Assembly (NCBI GenBank): GCA_002368665.1
Contig: DFEK01000001.1
Span: 275,643-339,642 of the forward strand
Direction of reading: 5' to 3'
From: Lachnospiraceae bacterium UBA3804
Lineage (GTDB): Bacteria > Bacillota > Clostridia > Lachnospirales > Lachnospiraceae
DNA: 64,000 nt
The notes under the pieces were generated by a model. It saw nothing but the letters and a program-made list of their open reading frames with translations, was not told the DNA's origin and did not search any database. Shown piece by piece: positions 1 to 8,251 of this stretch. The position numbers were made by a program, and so were the translations under genes. The first letter of the stretch is position 1, and every line of letters begins with the position of its first letter.

Positions 1-1
1 G

Positions 2-991
2 ACTTTAAATGTTGAGAAGAACGGTAAAAAAGTAGCCGTAATCGGTTCCGGTCCTTCCGGCCTTTCCTGTGCCGGCGATTTGGCTAAACTCGGTTATGAT
101 GTAACCGTTTTCGAAGCATTACATGAATTCGGCGGCGTTTTGGTTTATGGTATCCCCGAGTTCCGTCTTCCGAAGGAAAGAGTCGTAAAGAAAGAAATCG
201 AGAACGTTAAAGCTCTCGGTGTTAAGTTTGAAAACAATGTCATCATCGGTAAGTCCGTAACCATCGAAGAACTGATGGAGAAGGAAAACTTTGATGCCGT
301 ATTTATCGGATCCGGTGCCGGTCTTCCGAAGTTCATGGGAATCCCAGGAGAGAACGCTTCCGGTGTATTCTCTGCAAACGAATATTTAACCAGAAGCAAC
401 TTAATGAAAGCATTTGATGCGGATTCCACAACCCCGATCATGGTCGGAAAGAAGACCGTAGTTGTCGGTGGCGGAAACGTAGCAATGGATGCTGCAAGAA
501 CCGCACTCAGACTCGGTTCCGAAGTTTATATCGTGTATCGTCGTTCCGAGGCTGAACTTCCCGCCAGAGCGGAAGAGGTTCATCATGCGAAAGAAGAAGG
601 AATTATCTTTAATCTTTTGACCAATCCCGTTGAGATTCTTGAAGACGAGAACGGCTGGGTAAAAGGAATCAAATGTATTAAGATGGAACTCGGTGAGCCC
701 GATGCGTCCGGCAGAAGAAGACCCGTGGAAGTTCCGGGTAGTGAATTCGTCATTGATTGTGACGTAGTCATCATGGCCCTCGGAACTTCTCCCAACCCCT
801 TGATTTCCTCCACCACAAAGGGACTGGAAATTAACGGAAGAAAATGCATTATCGCCAAAGAAGACGGCGCAACCACCAAGGAAGGTGTTTACGCAGGCGG
901 TGATGCCGTAACCGGAGCTGCAACCGTAATCCTTGCCATGGGTGCAGGACGCGCCGCAGCGAAGGGAATTCATGAATATCTGAGCAAGTAA
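2..991 (+). CDS. gltA: Glutamate synthase (NADPH) small subunit, 5' partial
   Basis: The reading frame is open from base 2, so the true start lies before the window. It encodes a flavin/pyridine-nucleotide oxidoreductase of the glutamate synthase beta-subunit family, which passes electrons from NADPH through FAD towards glutamate formation. Visible motifs are the first Rossmann motif GSGPSGL (bases 47-67), a second nucleotide-binding motif GGGNVAMDAARTALRLG (near 470-520), and the C-terminal FAD signature GVYAGGDAVTGAATVILAMG. Related subunits serve sulfide dehydrogenase-type enzymes, and the N-terminal iron-sulfur region that would help decide is outside the window. The last codons form part of the stem of a hairpin element that follows immediately. 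Confidence 0.88.
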   Translation, partial: TLNVEKNGKKVAVIGSGPSGLSCAGDLAKLGYDVTVFEALHEFGGVLVYGIPEFRLPKERVVKKEIENVKALGVKFENNVIIGKSVTIEELMEKENFDAVFIGSGAGLPKFMGIPGENASGVFSANEYLTRSNLMKAFDADSTTPIMVGKKTVVVGGGNVAMDAARTALRLGSEVYIVYRRSEAELPARAEEVHHAKEEGIIFNLLTNPVEILEDENGWVKGIKCIKMELGEPDASGRRRPVEVPGSEFVIDCDVVIMALGTSPNPLISSTTKGLEINGRKCIIAKEDGATTKEGVYAGGDAVTGAATVILAMGAGRAAAKGIHEYLSK

Positions 992-1093
992 TTAATTAGT
1001 GGCTCGCAACGTGCTATCACGCTTTCCTCATCGGTCGGATGCAGTGGCAACTCCCTCTTCGGAAAACTACATAGCACGTGCTCGAGTTACTCA
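981..1093. repeat. Extended imperfect hairpin at the 3' end of gltA
   Basis: The two arms pair in blocks: TGAG 981-984 with CTCA 1090-1093, CTCG 1003-1006 with CGAG 1083-1086, ACGTGCTAT 1009-1017 with ATAGCACGT 1071-1079, and TTTCC 1023-1027 with GGAAA 1061-1065. The stop codon of gltA lies inside the outer stem. There is no T-run, so it is not a classic terminator. It resembles in design the larger elements at 17068-17304 and 58910-59100. It also fills the whole gap between gltA and the next gene. Function unknown. Confidence 0.6.
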
Positions 1094-1112
1094 ATCTAGA
1101 GAGGTATGATGT

Positions 1113-1976
1113 ATGCCCTGGTGTCCGAAATGCAGAAATGAATATCGCGAAGGTTTTACCGTTTGCGCCGACTGCGGCGTGGAATTGGTGGATGTGCTTG
1201 GCGAAGAAGTGGCTGAAAAGGAAGTTTTCTTCACGGTTCCGAGAGTGGAGGCCGAAAGAATCCTGGAGTATTTTGAAGCATCCGATGTGCAGGGTGTTGA
1301 ACTGGAGGATAATGAAGAAGGCTCAACCGATTTGCTTTGTGATACTAAGAAACGCAAGGAGATCATGTTTGTTCTTCGTACGTATCTTGAGGAGCGCAAG
1401 AAGGAGCAGGAAGCCTTTATGGCAGCACAGAATGCGCCTGAAGAAGCCAGGGTGCTGGATGAAAATAATGCGCCCGATGAGTCCGCAGCACCCGAAAAAC
1501 CCCTGAAGGCATTTGTTTCTTCCAAGACCAAAGCGGATGATGCGAAGAATTCCGCAATCGCACTTTTCCTGATCGGTATAGCGGGTCTGATTTTCGAAGC
1601 ATTGGTTGTATTCCATGTTTTGCCGCTTACAATCAACGGTGTCGGTGGGATTGTTATTTATGCCTTTATGGGCTGCGTTTTCTTAGGTCTTGTTATTGCA
1701 TCCATCTTTTCTTTTGCAACGGCCAAACGTCTGAATACGGCGATTGTCGAAGAGGATGATCTGACCGAAGATATCCTGAAATTCTGCAGGGAAGAAGTGG
1801 TTCCGACCGCTAAGAAAATGATTCCGGATTCGGATACGGAAGGTGATGAGACGAACTATTTCGCACGTATGGATTTCATGAAAAGTGCGATTAAACGCGA
1901 TCCGAGATTCTCTCATCTGGATATTTCCGTAATTGACGGACTTCTGGATGAGAATTACCACAAGCTGTTTTCATGA
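1113..1976 (+). CDS. Zinc-ribbon membrane protein of unknown function
   Basis: A 287-residue protein that I do not recognise as a named family. The N-terminus carries two CxxC pairs (PWCPKC and CADC, residues 3-22), a zinc-ribbon arrangement. An acidic segment with a helical stretch follows (about 45-130). Two hydrophobic segments near residues 147-167 and 176-200 are likely membrane helices, and the C-terminus (about 215-287) is charged and probably cytoplasmic. The start at 1113 follows an AGAGAGG-like site. Its last codons overlap rlmH by 4 bases (ATGA), so the two are probably translated together. Confidence 0.6.
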   Translation: MPWCPKCRNEYREGFTVCADCGVELVDVLGEEVAEKEVFFTVPRVEAERILEYFEASDVQGVELEDNEEGSTDLLCDTKKRKEIMFVLRTYLEERKKEQEAFMAAQNAPEEARVLDENNAPDESAAPEKPLKAFVSSKTKADDAKNSAIALFLIGIAGLIFEALVVFHVLPLTINGVGGIVIYAFMGCVFLGLVIASIFSFATAKRLNTAIVEEDDLTEDILKFCREEVVPTAKKMIPDSDTEGDETNYFARMDFMKSAIKRDPRFSHLDISVIDGLLDENYHKLFS

Positions 1977-2452
1977 ATATAACAATCGTTTGTGTCGGTA
2001 AAATCAAAGAGGCCTTTTATCGCGATGCTTTGTCGGAGTATGCGAAGCGTCTTTCGAGATATTGCAGGTTTAAGATCGAAGAAGTTGCAGATGAAGAGTG
2101 CAAAGAAAACGCATCCGCTGCCGAAGAAGAGGCTGTGAAAGTCAAAGAAGGCGAGAGACTTTTAAAGAAGATTCCTGTAAGCGCCTATGTTTACGCGCTT
2201 GCAATTAACGGCAGGAAACTGGACAGTGTTGGTTTTTCCAAAGAACTTGGGAATCTCTTTGTTTCCGGCCGAAGCGAAATCTGTTTTGTGATCGGCGGAT
2301 CCATCGGTTTATCCGATGAGGTTTTAAAAAGGGCCGATACGAAACTCAGTTTTTCCGATATGACATTCCCGCATCAGTTGATGCGTGTGATCTTAAGTGA
2401 ACAGATTTATCGTGCATTCCGTATTATGAATCACGAACCTTATCATAAATGA
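1973..2452 (+). CDS. rlmH: 23S rRNA pseudouridine-1915 N3-methyltransferase
   Basis: A 159-residue SPOUT-class methyltransferase that modifies pseudouridine 1915 of helix 69 on assembled 70S ribosomes, using S-adenosylmethionine. The N-terminus MNITIVCVGKIKEAFYRD, the loop CFVIGGSIGLSDEVLKRAD and the C-terminal MTFPHQLMRVILSEQIYRAFRIMNHEPYHK are characteristic, and the length matches the family. It overlaps the preceding zinc-ribbon gene by 4 bases and is followed after 19 bases by the pyrimidine phosphorylase gene. Confidence 0.95.
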   Translation: MNITIVCVGKIKEAFYRDALSEYAKRLSRYCRFKIEEVADEECKENASAAEEEAVKVKEGERLLKKIPVSAYVYALAINGRKLDSVGFSKELGNLFVSGRSEICFVIGGSIGLSDEVLKRADTKLSFSDMTFPHQLMRVILSEQIYRAFRIMNHEPYHK

Positions 2453-2471
2453 TAAACGGAGGTGTCCTGCC

Positions 2472-3776
2472 TTGCGAATGGTTGATTTGATCGTGAAAAA
2501 AAGAAACGGCAAGGAACTCGCGGATGAAGAAATCCGCTTTATCATCGACGGCTATACAAAAGGAGATATCCCTGATTATCAGATGTCTGCTTTTACCATG
2601 GCCGTCTTTTTTAAAGGGATGAACAAACGTGAGACACTTGCACTGACTATGGCCATGGCCGAAAGCGGAGATATGCTGGATCTGTCCGATATCCCGGGAA
2701 TCAAATGCGACAAGCATTCCACGGGCGGTGTCGGAGACAAAACCTCGCTTTCCGTTATTCCTCTTGCAGCTTCTTTTGGACTGATTACAGCCAAAATGAG
2801 CGGACGCGGACTTGGTCATACCGGAGGAACCATTGATAAGCTCGAAAGCTTTCCGGGATTTAAAGTGGAGATTTCCGGTGATGATTTTATCCGTCAGGTT
2901 AAGAAACTGGGAATTGCCTTAGTCGGTCAAAGTGCTGATCTGGCGCCTGCTGACAAGAAGTTGTATGCGCTTCGTGATGTGACCGGAACGGTCGAAAATC
3001 TATCGCTGATTGCATCGAGCATTATGAGTAAAAAACTCGCCGCGGGAGCGGATTTAATCCTTCTGGATGTAAAGACCGGAAGCGGTGCTTTTATGAAGAC
3101 TTTGGAAGATTCCAAAGCACTTGCCAGGGAAATGGTGGATATCGGAAACGGTGCGGGAAGAAAGACAATCGCAACGATTACCGATATGGATCAGCCGCTC
3201 GGAAATGCCATCGGTAATGCACTTGAGGTTAAAGAAGCGATCGATGCACTGAAAGGCTGTGCACCGAAGGATTATACCGAACTGGTTTATGCGTTTGCCG
3301 AAGAATTCCTTCTGGCAACCGAAATGGCAAAAGATAAAGAAAGTGCGCATCGCATGGTGGAAGAAAAAATCTCTTCCGGTGCAGCACTCGATAAAATGGC
3401 CGAATTCATCGAGGCTCAGGGGGGAAACAAAGAGGACGTATATCATCCCGAGAACCTTCCGAAGGCTGCCCATACTGCGGAAATTCTTGCAACTGCCGAC
3501 GGATATGTTTCGAAGATCCAGTGTGAAGAGATCGGACTCTGCGCGATGTTACTTGGCGGGGGAAGAGCAAAGAAAGAGGATGTGATCGATCCGGCTGTCG
3601 GTTTTATCCTGCATAAGAAAAAAGGCGATGCCGTAAAGGCGGGAGAATCCCTGGCAACGATGCATTATAACGGCGATGCGTTCCCCGAAGAAGTGCAGAA
3701 ACGCTTCCTCGAAGCATATACCATATCGGTTGAGAAACCGCAATTGAACCCGCTGATTTACGAAGTGATTTCCTGA
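2472..3776 (+). CDS. pdp: Pyrimidine-nucleoside phosphorylase
   Basis: A 434-residue nucleoside phosphorylase family protein that splits uridine and thymidine/deoxyuridine with phosphate to base plus (deoxy)ribose 1-phosphate in pyrimidine salvage. It shows the family signature KMSGRGLGHTGGTIDKLES (about residues 106-124), the phosphate-binding KHSTGGVGDKTSL near 81-93, and the KTGSGAFM motif. I chose the TTG at 2472 because GGAGG at 2458-2462 is well spaced for it and the resulting MRMVDLIVKK start matches known homologues. The ATG at 2478 is the alternative. Confidence 0.92.
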   Translation: MRMVDLIVKKRNGKELADEEIRFIIDGYTKGDIPDYQMSAFTMAVFFKGMNKRETLALTMAMAESGDMLDLSDIPGIKCDKHSTGGVGDKTSLSVIPLAASFGLITAKMSGRGLGHTGGTIDKLESFPGFKVEISGDDFIRQVKKLGIALVGQSADLAPADKKLYALRDVTGTVENLSLIASSIMSKKLAAGADLILLDVKTGSGAFMKTLEDSKALAREMVDIGNGAGRKTIATITDMDQPLGNAIGNALEVKEAIDALKGCAPKDYTELVYAFAEEFLLATEMAKDKESAHRMVEEKISSGAALDKMAEFIEAQGGNKEDVYHPENLPKAAHTAEILATADGYVSKIQCEEIGLCAMLLGGGRAKKEDVIDPAVGFILHKKKGDAVKAGESLATMHYNGDAFPEEVQKRFLEAYTISVEKPQLNPLIYEVIS

Positions 3777-3786
3777 AAGGAACTAC

Positions 3787-4785
3787 ATGGATCAAACAGG
3801 TAAAACAACCTACAGAATGGAAATTGATGCTGATAATATGCGCAATATTTTCGGCGGCGGTGACCAGTATGTGAAGAAAATAGAACAGGAACTGAATGTT
3901 ACCGTGGTTAACCGAGACGGATATTTATATGTCTCCGGCGAAGATGGCAATGCAAAGAAGGCGGTATCATTACTGTCCGAATTATCCGAGCTTTCCACGA
4001 AAGGATTAGCTATCGGAGAGCAGAAAGTCAATTACGGAATTGAAATGTCCAAGGAAAGCAAGGAAAACGTCCTTCTTTCGATGGAAGGCGATGCGATTTG
4101 CCATACGGTGAACGGTAAAATCGTAAAGCCCATGACACTCGGCCAGAAAGCATATGTCGATGCCATCAAAAAGAACATGATCGTTTTCGGTTTGGGACCC
4201 GCCGGTACCGGTAAAACCTATCTTGCTATGGCGATGGCGATCACTGCTTTTAAGAATGAAGAAGTCGGCCGTATCATTTTGACCAGACCTGCGATCGAAG
4301 CAGGTGAGAAACTGGGCTTTTTGCCGGGTGATCTGCAAAGCAAGATTGATCCGTATCTGCGTCCTTTATATGATGCTCTGTATCAGATCATGGGTGCGGA
4401 TGCGTTTGTCAAAAATATGGAAAAAGGCCTCATTGAGGTGGCTCCTTTAGCTTATATGCGCGGTCGTACGCTTGATAATGCATTCATTATCCTGGACGAA
4501 GCACAGAATACGACGCAGGCGCAGATGAAGATGTTTTTAACCCGTATCGGATACGGTTCCAAAGTCATCGTTACCGGTGATGCAACACAGAAAGACCTTC
4601 CGAAGGATGTACTTTCAGGCCTTGACGTTGCCATCAAAGTCGTTTCCGGCATCGAAGGCATTGAAGTTTGTACATTGACCGGAAAAGACGTTGTGCGTCA
4701 TCCGCTGGTACAGAAAATTGTTAACGCATACGACAAATATGAAGCCAAATTAAGCAAAAACAAGGGCTCCAAGCAGGGAAAATAA
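3787..4785 (+). CDS. phoH: PhoH family P-loop protein
   Basis: A 332-residue PhoH-like ATPase. An N-terminal KH-like RNA-binding segment (about 20-70) precedes the ATPase core with Walker A GPAGTGKT (about 138-145) and Walker B FIILDEAQN (about 234-242). Family members bind nucleotides and are linked to RNA metabolism and ribosome maturation; the substrate is not settled. Its stop codon is directly followed by the ybeY start at 4786, the usual phoH-ybeY pairing, which supports a role with that rRNA maturation enzyme. Confidence 0.92.
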   Translation: MDQTGKTTYRMEIDADNMRNIFGGGDQYVKKIEQELNVTVVNRDGYLYVSGEDGNAKKAVSLLSELSELSTKGLAIGEQKVNYGIEMSKESKENVLLSMEGDAICHTVNGKIVKPMTLGQKAYVDAIKKNMIVFGLGPAGTGKTYLAMAMAITAFKNEEVGRIILTRPAIEAGEKLGFLPGDLQSKIDPYLRPLYDALYQIMGADAFVKNMEKGLIEVAPLAYMRGRTLDNAFIILDEAQNTTQAQMKMFLTRIGYGSKVIVTGDATQKDLPKDVLSGLDVAIKVVSGIEGIEVCTLTGKDVVRHPLVQKIVNAYDKYEAKLSKNKGSKQGK

Positions 4786-5298
4786 ATGAAGGTTAAACTG
4801 GTTTTCAAGAATAAAACCGATTTCCGTCCGGATTTCGATCTTCGCAAAACAGCCGAAAAGGTCATCAAACATGTTCTGAAGGCAGAAGGCTGTCCGTTTG
4901 ATTGTGAAGTCAATCTTACGGTTACAGGGGAAAATGAGATCCATGCGGTCAATAAAGAATTCCGCGAAGTGGATGCACCGACGGATGTTTTATCCTTTCC
5001 CGGTGCGGAGTTTGCAAACCCCGCGGATTTTGAGGACGTGATGGCTTCACCATTTTATGTGATGAATATTAATCCGGATTCCGGCTGTTTTGTTTTGGGA
5101 GATATTATGATCTGCTCTGAGCGCGTTATTTCCCAGGCGAAGGAATACGGACATTCCAAGCTTCGTGAATTTGCTTTTCTCGTTGCACATTCTACGTTGC
5201 ATTTGATCGGATACGACCATATGACAGAAAATGAAGCAAAGGTAATGGAGAAGAAGCAGAAAGCTTATTTGGAAGAGCTTGGAATCCCCAGGGAATAA
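4786..5298 (+). CDS. ybeY: Endoribonuclease YbeY
   Basis: A 170-residue metal-dependent endoribonuclease for 16S rRNA 3' maturation and ribosome quality control. The zinc triad HxxxHxxxxxH appears as HSTLHLIGYDH (about residues 134-144). The upstream segment carries the typical NKEFREVDAPTDVLSFP. The length is slightly above that of short family members because of an insert around residues 68-90. It abuts phoH with no gap, so the two are co-transcribed. Confidence 0.94.
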   Translation: MKVKLVFKNKTDFRPDFDLRKTAEKVIKHVLKAEGCPFDCEVNLTVTGENEIHAVNKEFREVDAPTDVLSFPGAEFANPADFEDVMASPFYVMNINPDSGCFVLGDIMICSERVISQAKEYGHSKLREFAFLVAHSTLHLIGYDHMTENEAKVMEKKQKAYLEELGIPRE

Positions 5299-5327
5299 AC
5301 GGAATTTGATGTAAGGAAGATGGAGTA

Positions 5328-6992
5328 ATGAGTCAGAAGAAACATGGTAAAACAATAGCCGGTAATATACTTGTCCAGGGCGGCATCTTGGCGATCGCAG
5401 GTCTGGTTGCCAGAATGATCGGTCTGGTCAGACGTATCCCTTTAACGAATATCATCGGCGATATGGGAAACGGATATTATGCGAATGCATATGAGATTTA
5501 TTCCATCGTTTTGTTATTGTCTTCGTATTCCCTTCCCGTTGCGATTTCCAGGTTGGTTGCTTCCAGAACCGAGAAAGGACAGATTAAAAATACCCAGCGT
5601 TACTTCCGCGGTGCTTTACTTTTCGCTGTGATTTCGGGTGGTTTGTCCTGCTTCCTCGTATTTGTATTTGCAAATCCCCTGGCAAGTAAGATCATGGGAG
5701 AACCCAAATCCGCCATGGCACTTCGCGTGCTGGCTCCGACGCTATTTATCTTTGCGGTAATGGGTGCCTTCCGCGGATATTTTCAGGGAAAAGGAACCAT
5801 GGTCGTAACGGCAATTTCACAGATTATTGAACAGATCATTCTGGTGGTTACATCCCTTGTTTTTGCGCATATTTTCTTCCGGATCGGTTCCAAATTCGGC
5901 AATGTCATGATGGATGAAAACTTTGCCCCCGCGCTCGGTGCGGCCGGCGCAACCGTAGGCTGCGGCCTGGGTGCTTTGGCATCGCTGTTTTATTGCGCCG
6001 TTTGTTACCAGCTGTATGTTAAGAAAGTTGTCCATAACCAGATTCCCATGGATCCCACAAGAAAAACGGAGAGCATGGGAAAGGTTATGCTGACGATTTT
6101 CCTGACCGTTGTTCCGTTTATTATGAGTACGGTTATCTACAATGTTTCTTCTATTCTGGATCAGAGTATGTTTAACCACTACATGGAAGAGATCAATGAA
6201 CTGGATTTAAAGACCTTAAGCATGGGTGTTTATTCCGGTAAATACCGTGTATTGATCAACCTGCCGGTTGCGCTTGCCAATGCTATGGTATCCGCCATCG
6301 TTCCGTCGCTTTCCGCATCGATTTCCAAGAATGACCATGTTACGGCCAGAATGAAAGTGACAAGCGCGATCCGTATCACAATGGTGATCACGATTCCCTG
6401 TGCGGTCGGACTGGCTGTTCTGGGTAAACCCATTGTCAGCATGTTATTCTCCGGTGAAGTGAATATGGCAGCAAATATGCTGTATATCGGAACGCTTTCC
6501 ATCATTTTCTTTGCACTGTCCACACTTGGCAACGGAATTTTACAGGGGATCGGAAAGATCAATGTTCCGGTGATCAATGCGGTCATCGCACTGGTGATCA
6601 ATGTCGGATCTCTGCAGCTGTTCCTGCGCGGATTTAAAATGGGTATTTATTCGGTCGTTTTGGCCAATATGTTATTCTCGCTGGTTATGTGTATCTTGAA
6701 TCACCTGGCCATTCACCGTTTCTTACACTATAAGCAGGAAGTCAGAAGGACCTTTATTATTCCGTTCCTTTGCTCGCTGGTTATGGGCGGCGCGGCTTTT
6801 CTTGTTTATCTTTTGTTTCAGATTTTCCTTCCGGATCCGATTGCCTGCCTGATCGCAATTTTGATCGCAATCATTGTATATTTTATTATGATGGTAGTCT
6901 TTAAGGGCTTTACGAAGGAAACCTTTGACGATATTCCGATGGGCGGAAGGTTCCTTAAGTTTTTCCGTAAATTTGGTTTATTTAGGAAATAA
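5328..6992 (+). CDS. MurJ/SpoVB-type polysaccharide or lipid II flippase
   Basis: A 554-residue integral membrane protein with about 14 hydrophobic segments across its whole length, of the MVF/MATE-like MOP exporter superfamily. The N-terminal GGILAIAGLVARMIGLVRRIP (counted from about residue 16; part of it shown) and GNGYYANAYEIY resemble SpoVB/YtgP and MurJ proteins that flip lipid-linked cell-wall precursors. I cannot tell from sequence whether it serves general peptidoglycan, spore cortex or a capsule. It is followed after 8 bases by a FAD protein gene. Confidence 0.8.
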   Translation: MSQKKHGKTIAGNILVQGGILAIAGLVARMIGLVRRIPLTNIIGDMGNGYYANAYEIYSIVLLLSSYSLPVAISRLVASRTEKGQIKNTQRYFRGALLFAVISGGLSCFLVFVFANPLASKIMGEPKSAMALRVLAPTLFIFAVMGAFRGYFQGKGTMVVTAISQIIEQIILVVTSLVFAHIFFRIGSKFGNVMMDENFAPALGAAGATVGCGLGALASLFYCAVCYQLYVKKVVHNQIPMDPTRKTESMGKVMLTIFLTVVPFIMSTVIYNVSSILDQSMFNHYMEEINELDLKTLSMGVYSGKYRVLINLPVALANAMVSAIVPSLSASISKNDHVTARMKVTSAIRITMVITIPCAVGLAVLGKPIVSMLFSGEVNMAANMLYIGTLSIIFFALSTLGNGILQGIGKINVPVINAVIALVINVGSLQLFLRGFKMGIYSVVLANMLFSLVMCILNHLAIHRFLHYKQEVRRTFIIPFLCSLVMGGAAFLVYLLFQIFLPDPIACLIAILIAIIVYFIMMVVFKGFTKETFDDIPMGGRFLKFFRKFGLFRK

Positions 6993-7000
6993 GAGAACGT

Positions 7001-8251
7001 ATGAAGATAGCAATTATCGGTGCAGGTGCGGCCGGATTGTTCGCCGCATATTATGCATCCAATCACAATCAGGTTACCGTATTTGAGAAAAACGACATCG
7101 CCGGAAAGAAACTTCGCTTAACCGGAAACGGCCGTTTGAATTATTCGAATGCGGATCTTTCCATGTCTCATTATGAGCATTCCTACGGATTGGTCGATCC
7201 GGATTTTCTGCAATCCATGTTTTTGGAAGACGACTGCAAATTGATAGATTCCGTAATCGGTGAAGACGGGAATATGGAATTTACGCGGTTTTTCGAAACG
7301 ATCGGAGTTCGCACGACGAAGATCGGAGACTGTTTTTATCCCTATATGGAACGGGCCGGTGAGGTGAGTGATATTCTGTATGAAGTTCTGCTTCGCAAAG
7401 GTGTGGAATTCCGCTTCGGAAGTGAAATAAAGGAAATTATTAAAAATGATACCGAGAGATTCGTCATTAACGGCGAAATATTTGATAAAGTTATTTTAAC
7501 CACAGGCGGCAAAGCTGCTCCGAAGACCGGATCCGACGGCGGCGGATACAAGCTTGCAAGGTCATTCGGCCACAGCGTTACCTATACGTATCCCGTATTG
7601 GTTGCTCTTGAGATTTTAAAAGAGATCGGCGAGAAACTCGCAGGTGTTCGTATTAAGGGGACGGTTTCCGGATATGTGGACGGTGAGAAAATTTCTTCCT
7701 CCAAAGGGGAGATACAGTTTACGAACAATACGATCTCCGGAATCTGTGTATTTCAGTTAAGCAGAAGACTGACCAAGCCGATCGAAGAAGGCAGAAGTGT
7801 CGAAGTATCCTGTGATCTGCTGGATGATGTAAAGGATGAAGAATTAAGCGACTATATCGAAAAAAGGGACAAACTTCTGGGGGACCTGCCTTTGGGTGAA
7901 TTCATAAAGGGATTGGTTCCCGAGAAAATTTCGGAATATATTCTTGATGTTATTTCTTCCGGCGAAGGATTTGACGGTGCCGATGAAACGACTAAAAGAA
8001 TGCTGTTTTTTAAAGCTTTGAAGAATCTTCGTTTTACGATTATGGGACATGCGGGTTATGAGAATGCGCAATGTACCAGAGGCGGTGTGGTTTTATCCGA
8101 AATCGGGGAGAATATGGAATCCAAACTTTGCCCGGGACTTTTCTTTGCGGGCGAAATGGTGGACGTGGACGGTGACTGCGGCGGTTATAATCTGCAGTGG
8201 GCCTTTTCTTCCGGCAAAGTGGCCGGAAGCAGTGCCGGAGAAAATGCATGA
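7001..8251 (+). CDS. HI0933-family flavoprotein
   Basis: A 416-residue NAD(P)/FAD-dependent oxidoreductase of the HI0933/YhiN family (BaiN-like). It has the N-terminal FAD-binding GAGAAGLFAAYYA (residues 6-18), the family signature KKLRLTGNGRLNYSN (about 36-50), a middle TTGGKAAPKTGSDGGGY stretch, and the C-terminal EMVDVDGDCGGYNLQWAFSSG FAD site. Cellular substrate unknown; in gut clostridia one relative has been tied to bile-acid redox steps, which is not evidence for this copy. Its stop overlaps the next FAD gene by ATGA. Confidence 0.85.
   Translation: MKIAIIGAGAAGLFAAYYASNHNQVTVFEKNDIAGKKLRLTGNGRLNYSNADLSMSHYEHSYGLVDPDFLQSMFLEDDCKLIDSVIGEDGNMEFTRFFETIGVRTTKIGDCFYPYMERAGEVSDILYEVLLRKGVEFRFGSEIKEIIKNDTERFVINGEIFDKVILTTGGKAAPKTGSDGGGYKLARSFGHSVTYTYPVLVALEILKEIGEKLAGVRIKGTVSGYVDGEKISSSKGEIQFTNNTISGICVFQLSRRLTKPIEEGRSVEVSCDLLDDVKDEELSDYIEKRDKLLGDLPLGEFIKGLVPEKISEYILDVISSGEGFDGADETTKRMLFFKALKNLRFTIMGHAGYENAQCTRGGVVLSEIGENMESKLCPGLFFAGEMVDVDGDCGGYNLQWAFSSGKVAGSSAGENA

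Noticed and set aside
1091..1636. Open frame of 181 codons on the minus strand
   Set aside because: Antisense to the zinc-ribbon protein; serine-rich composition typical of a shadow frame.
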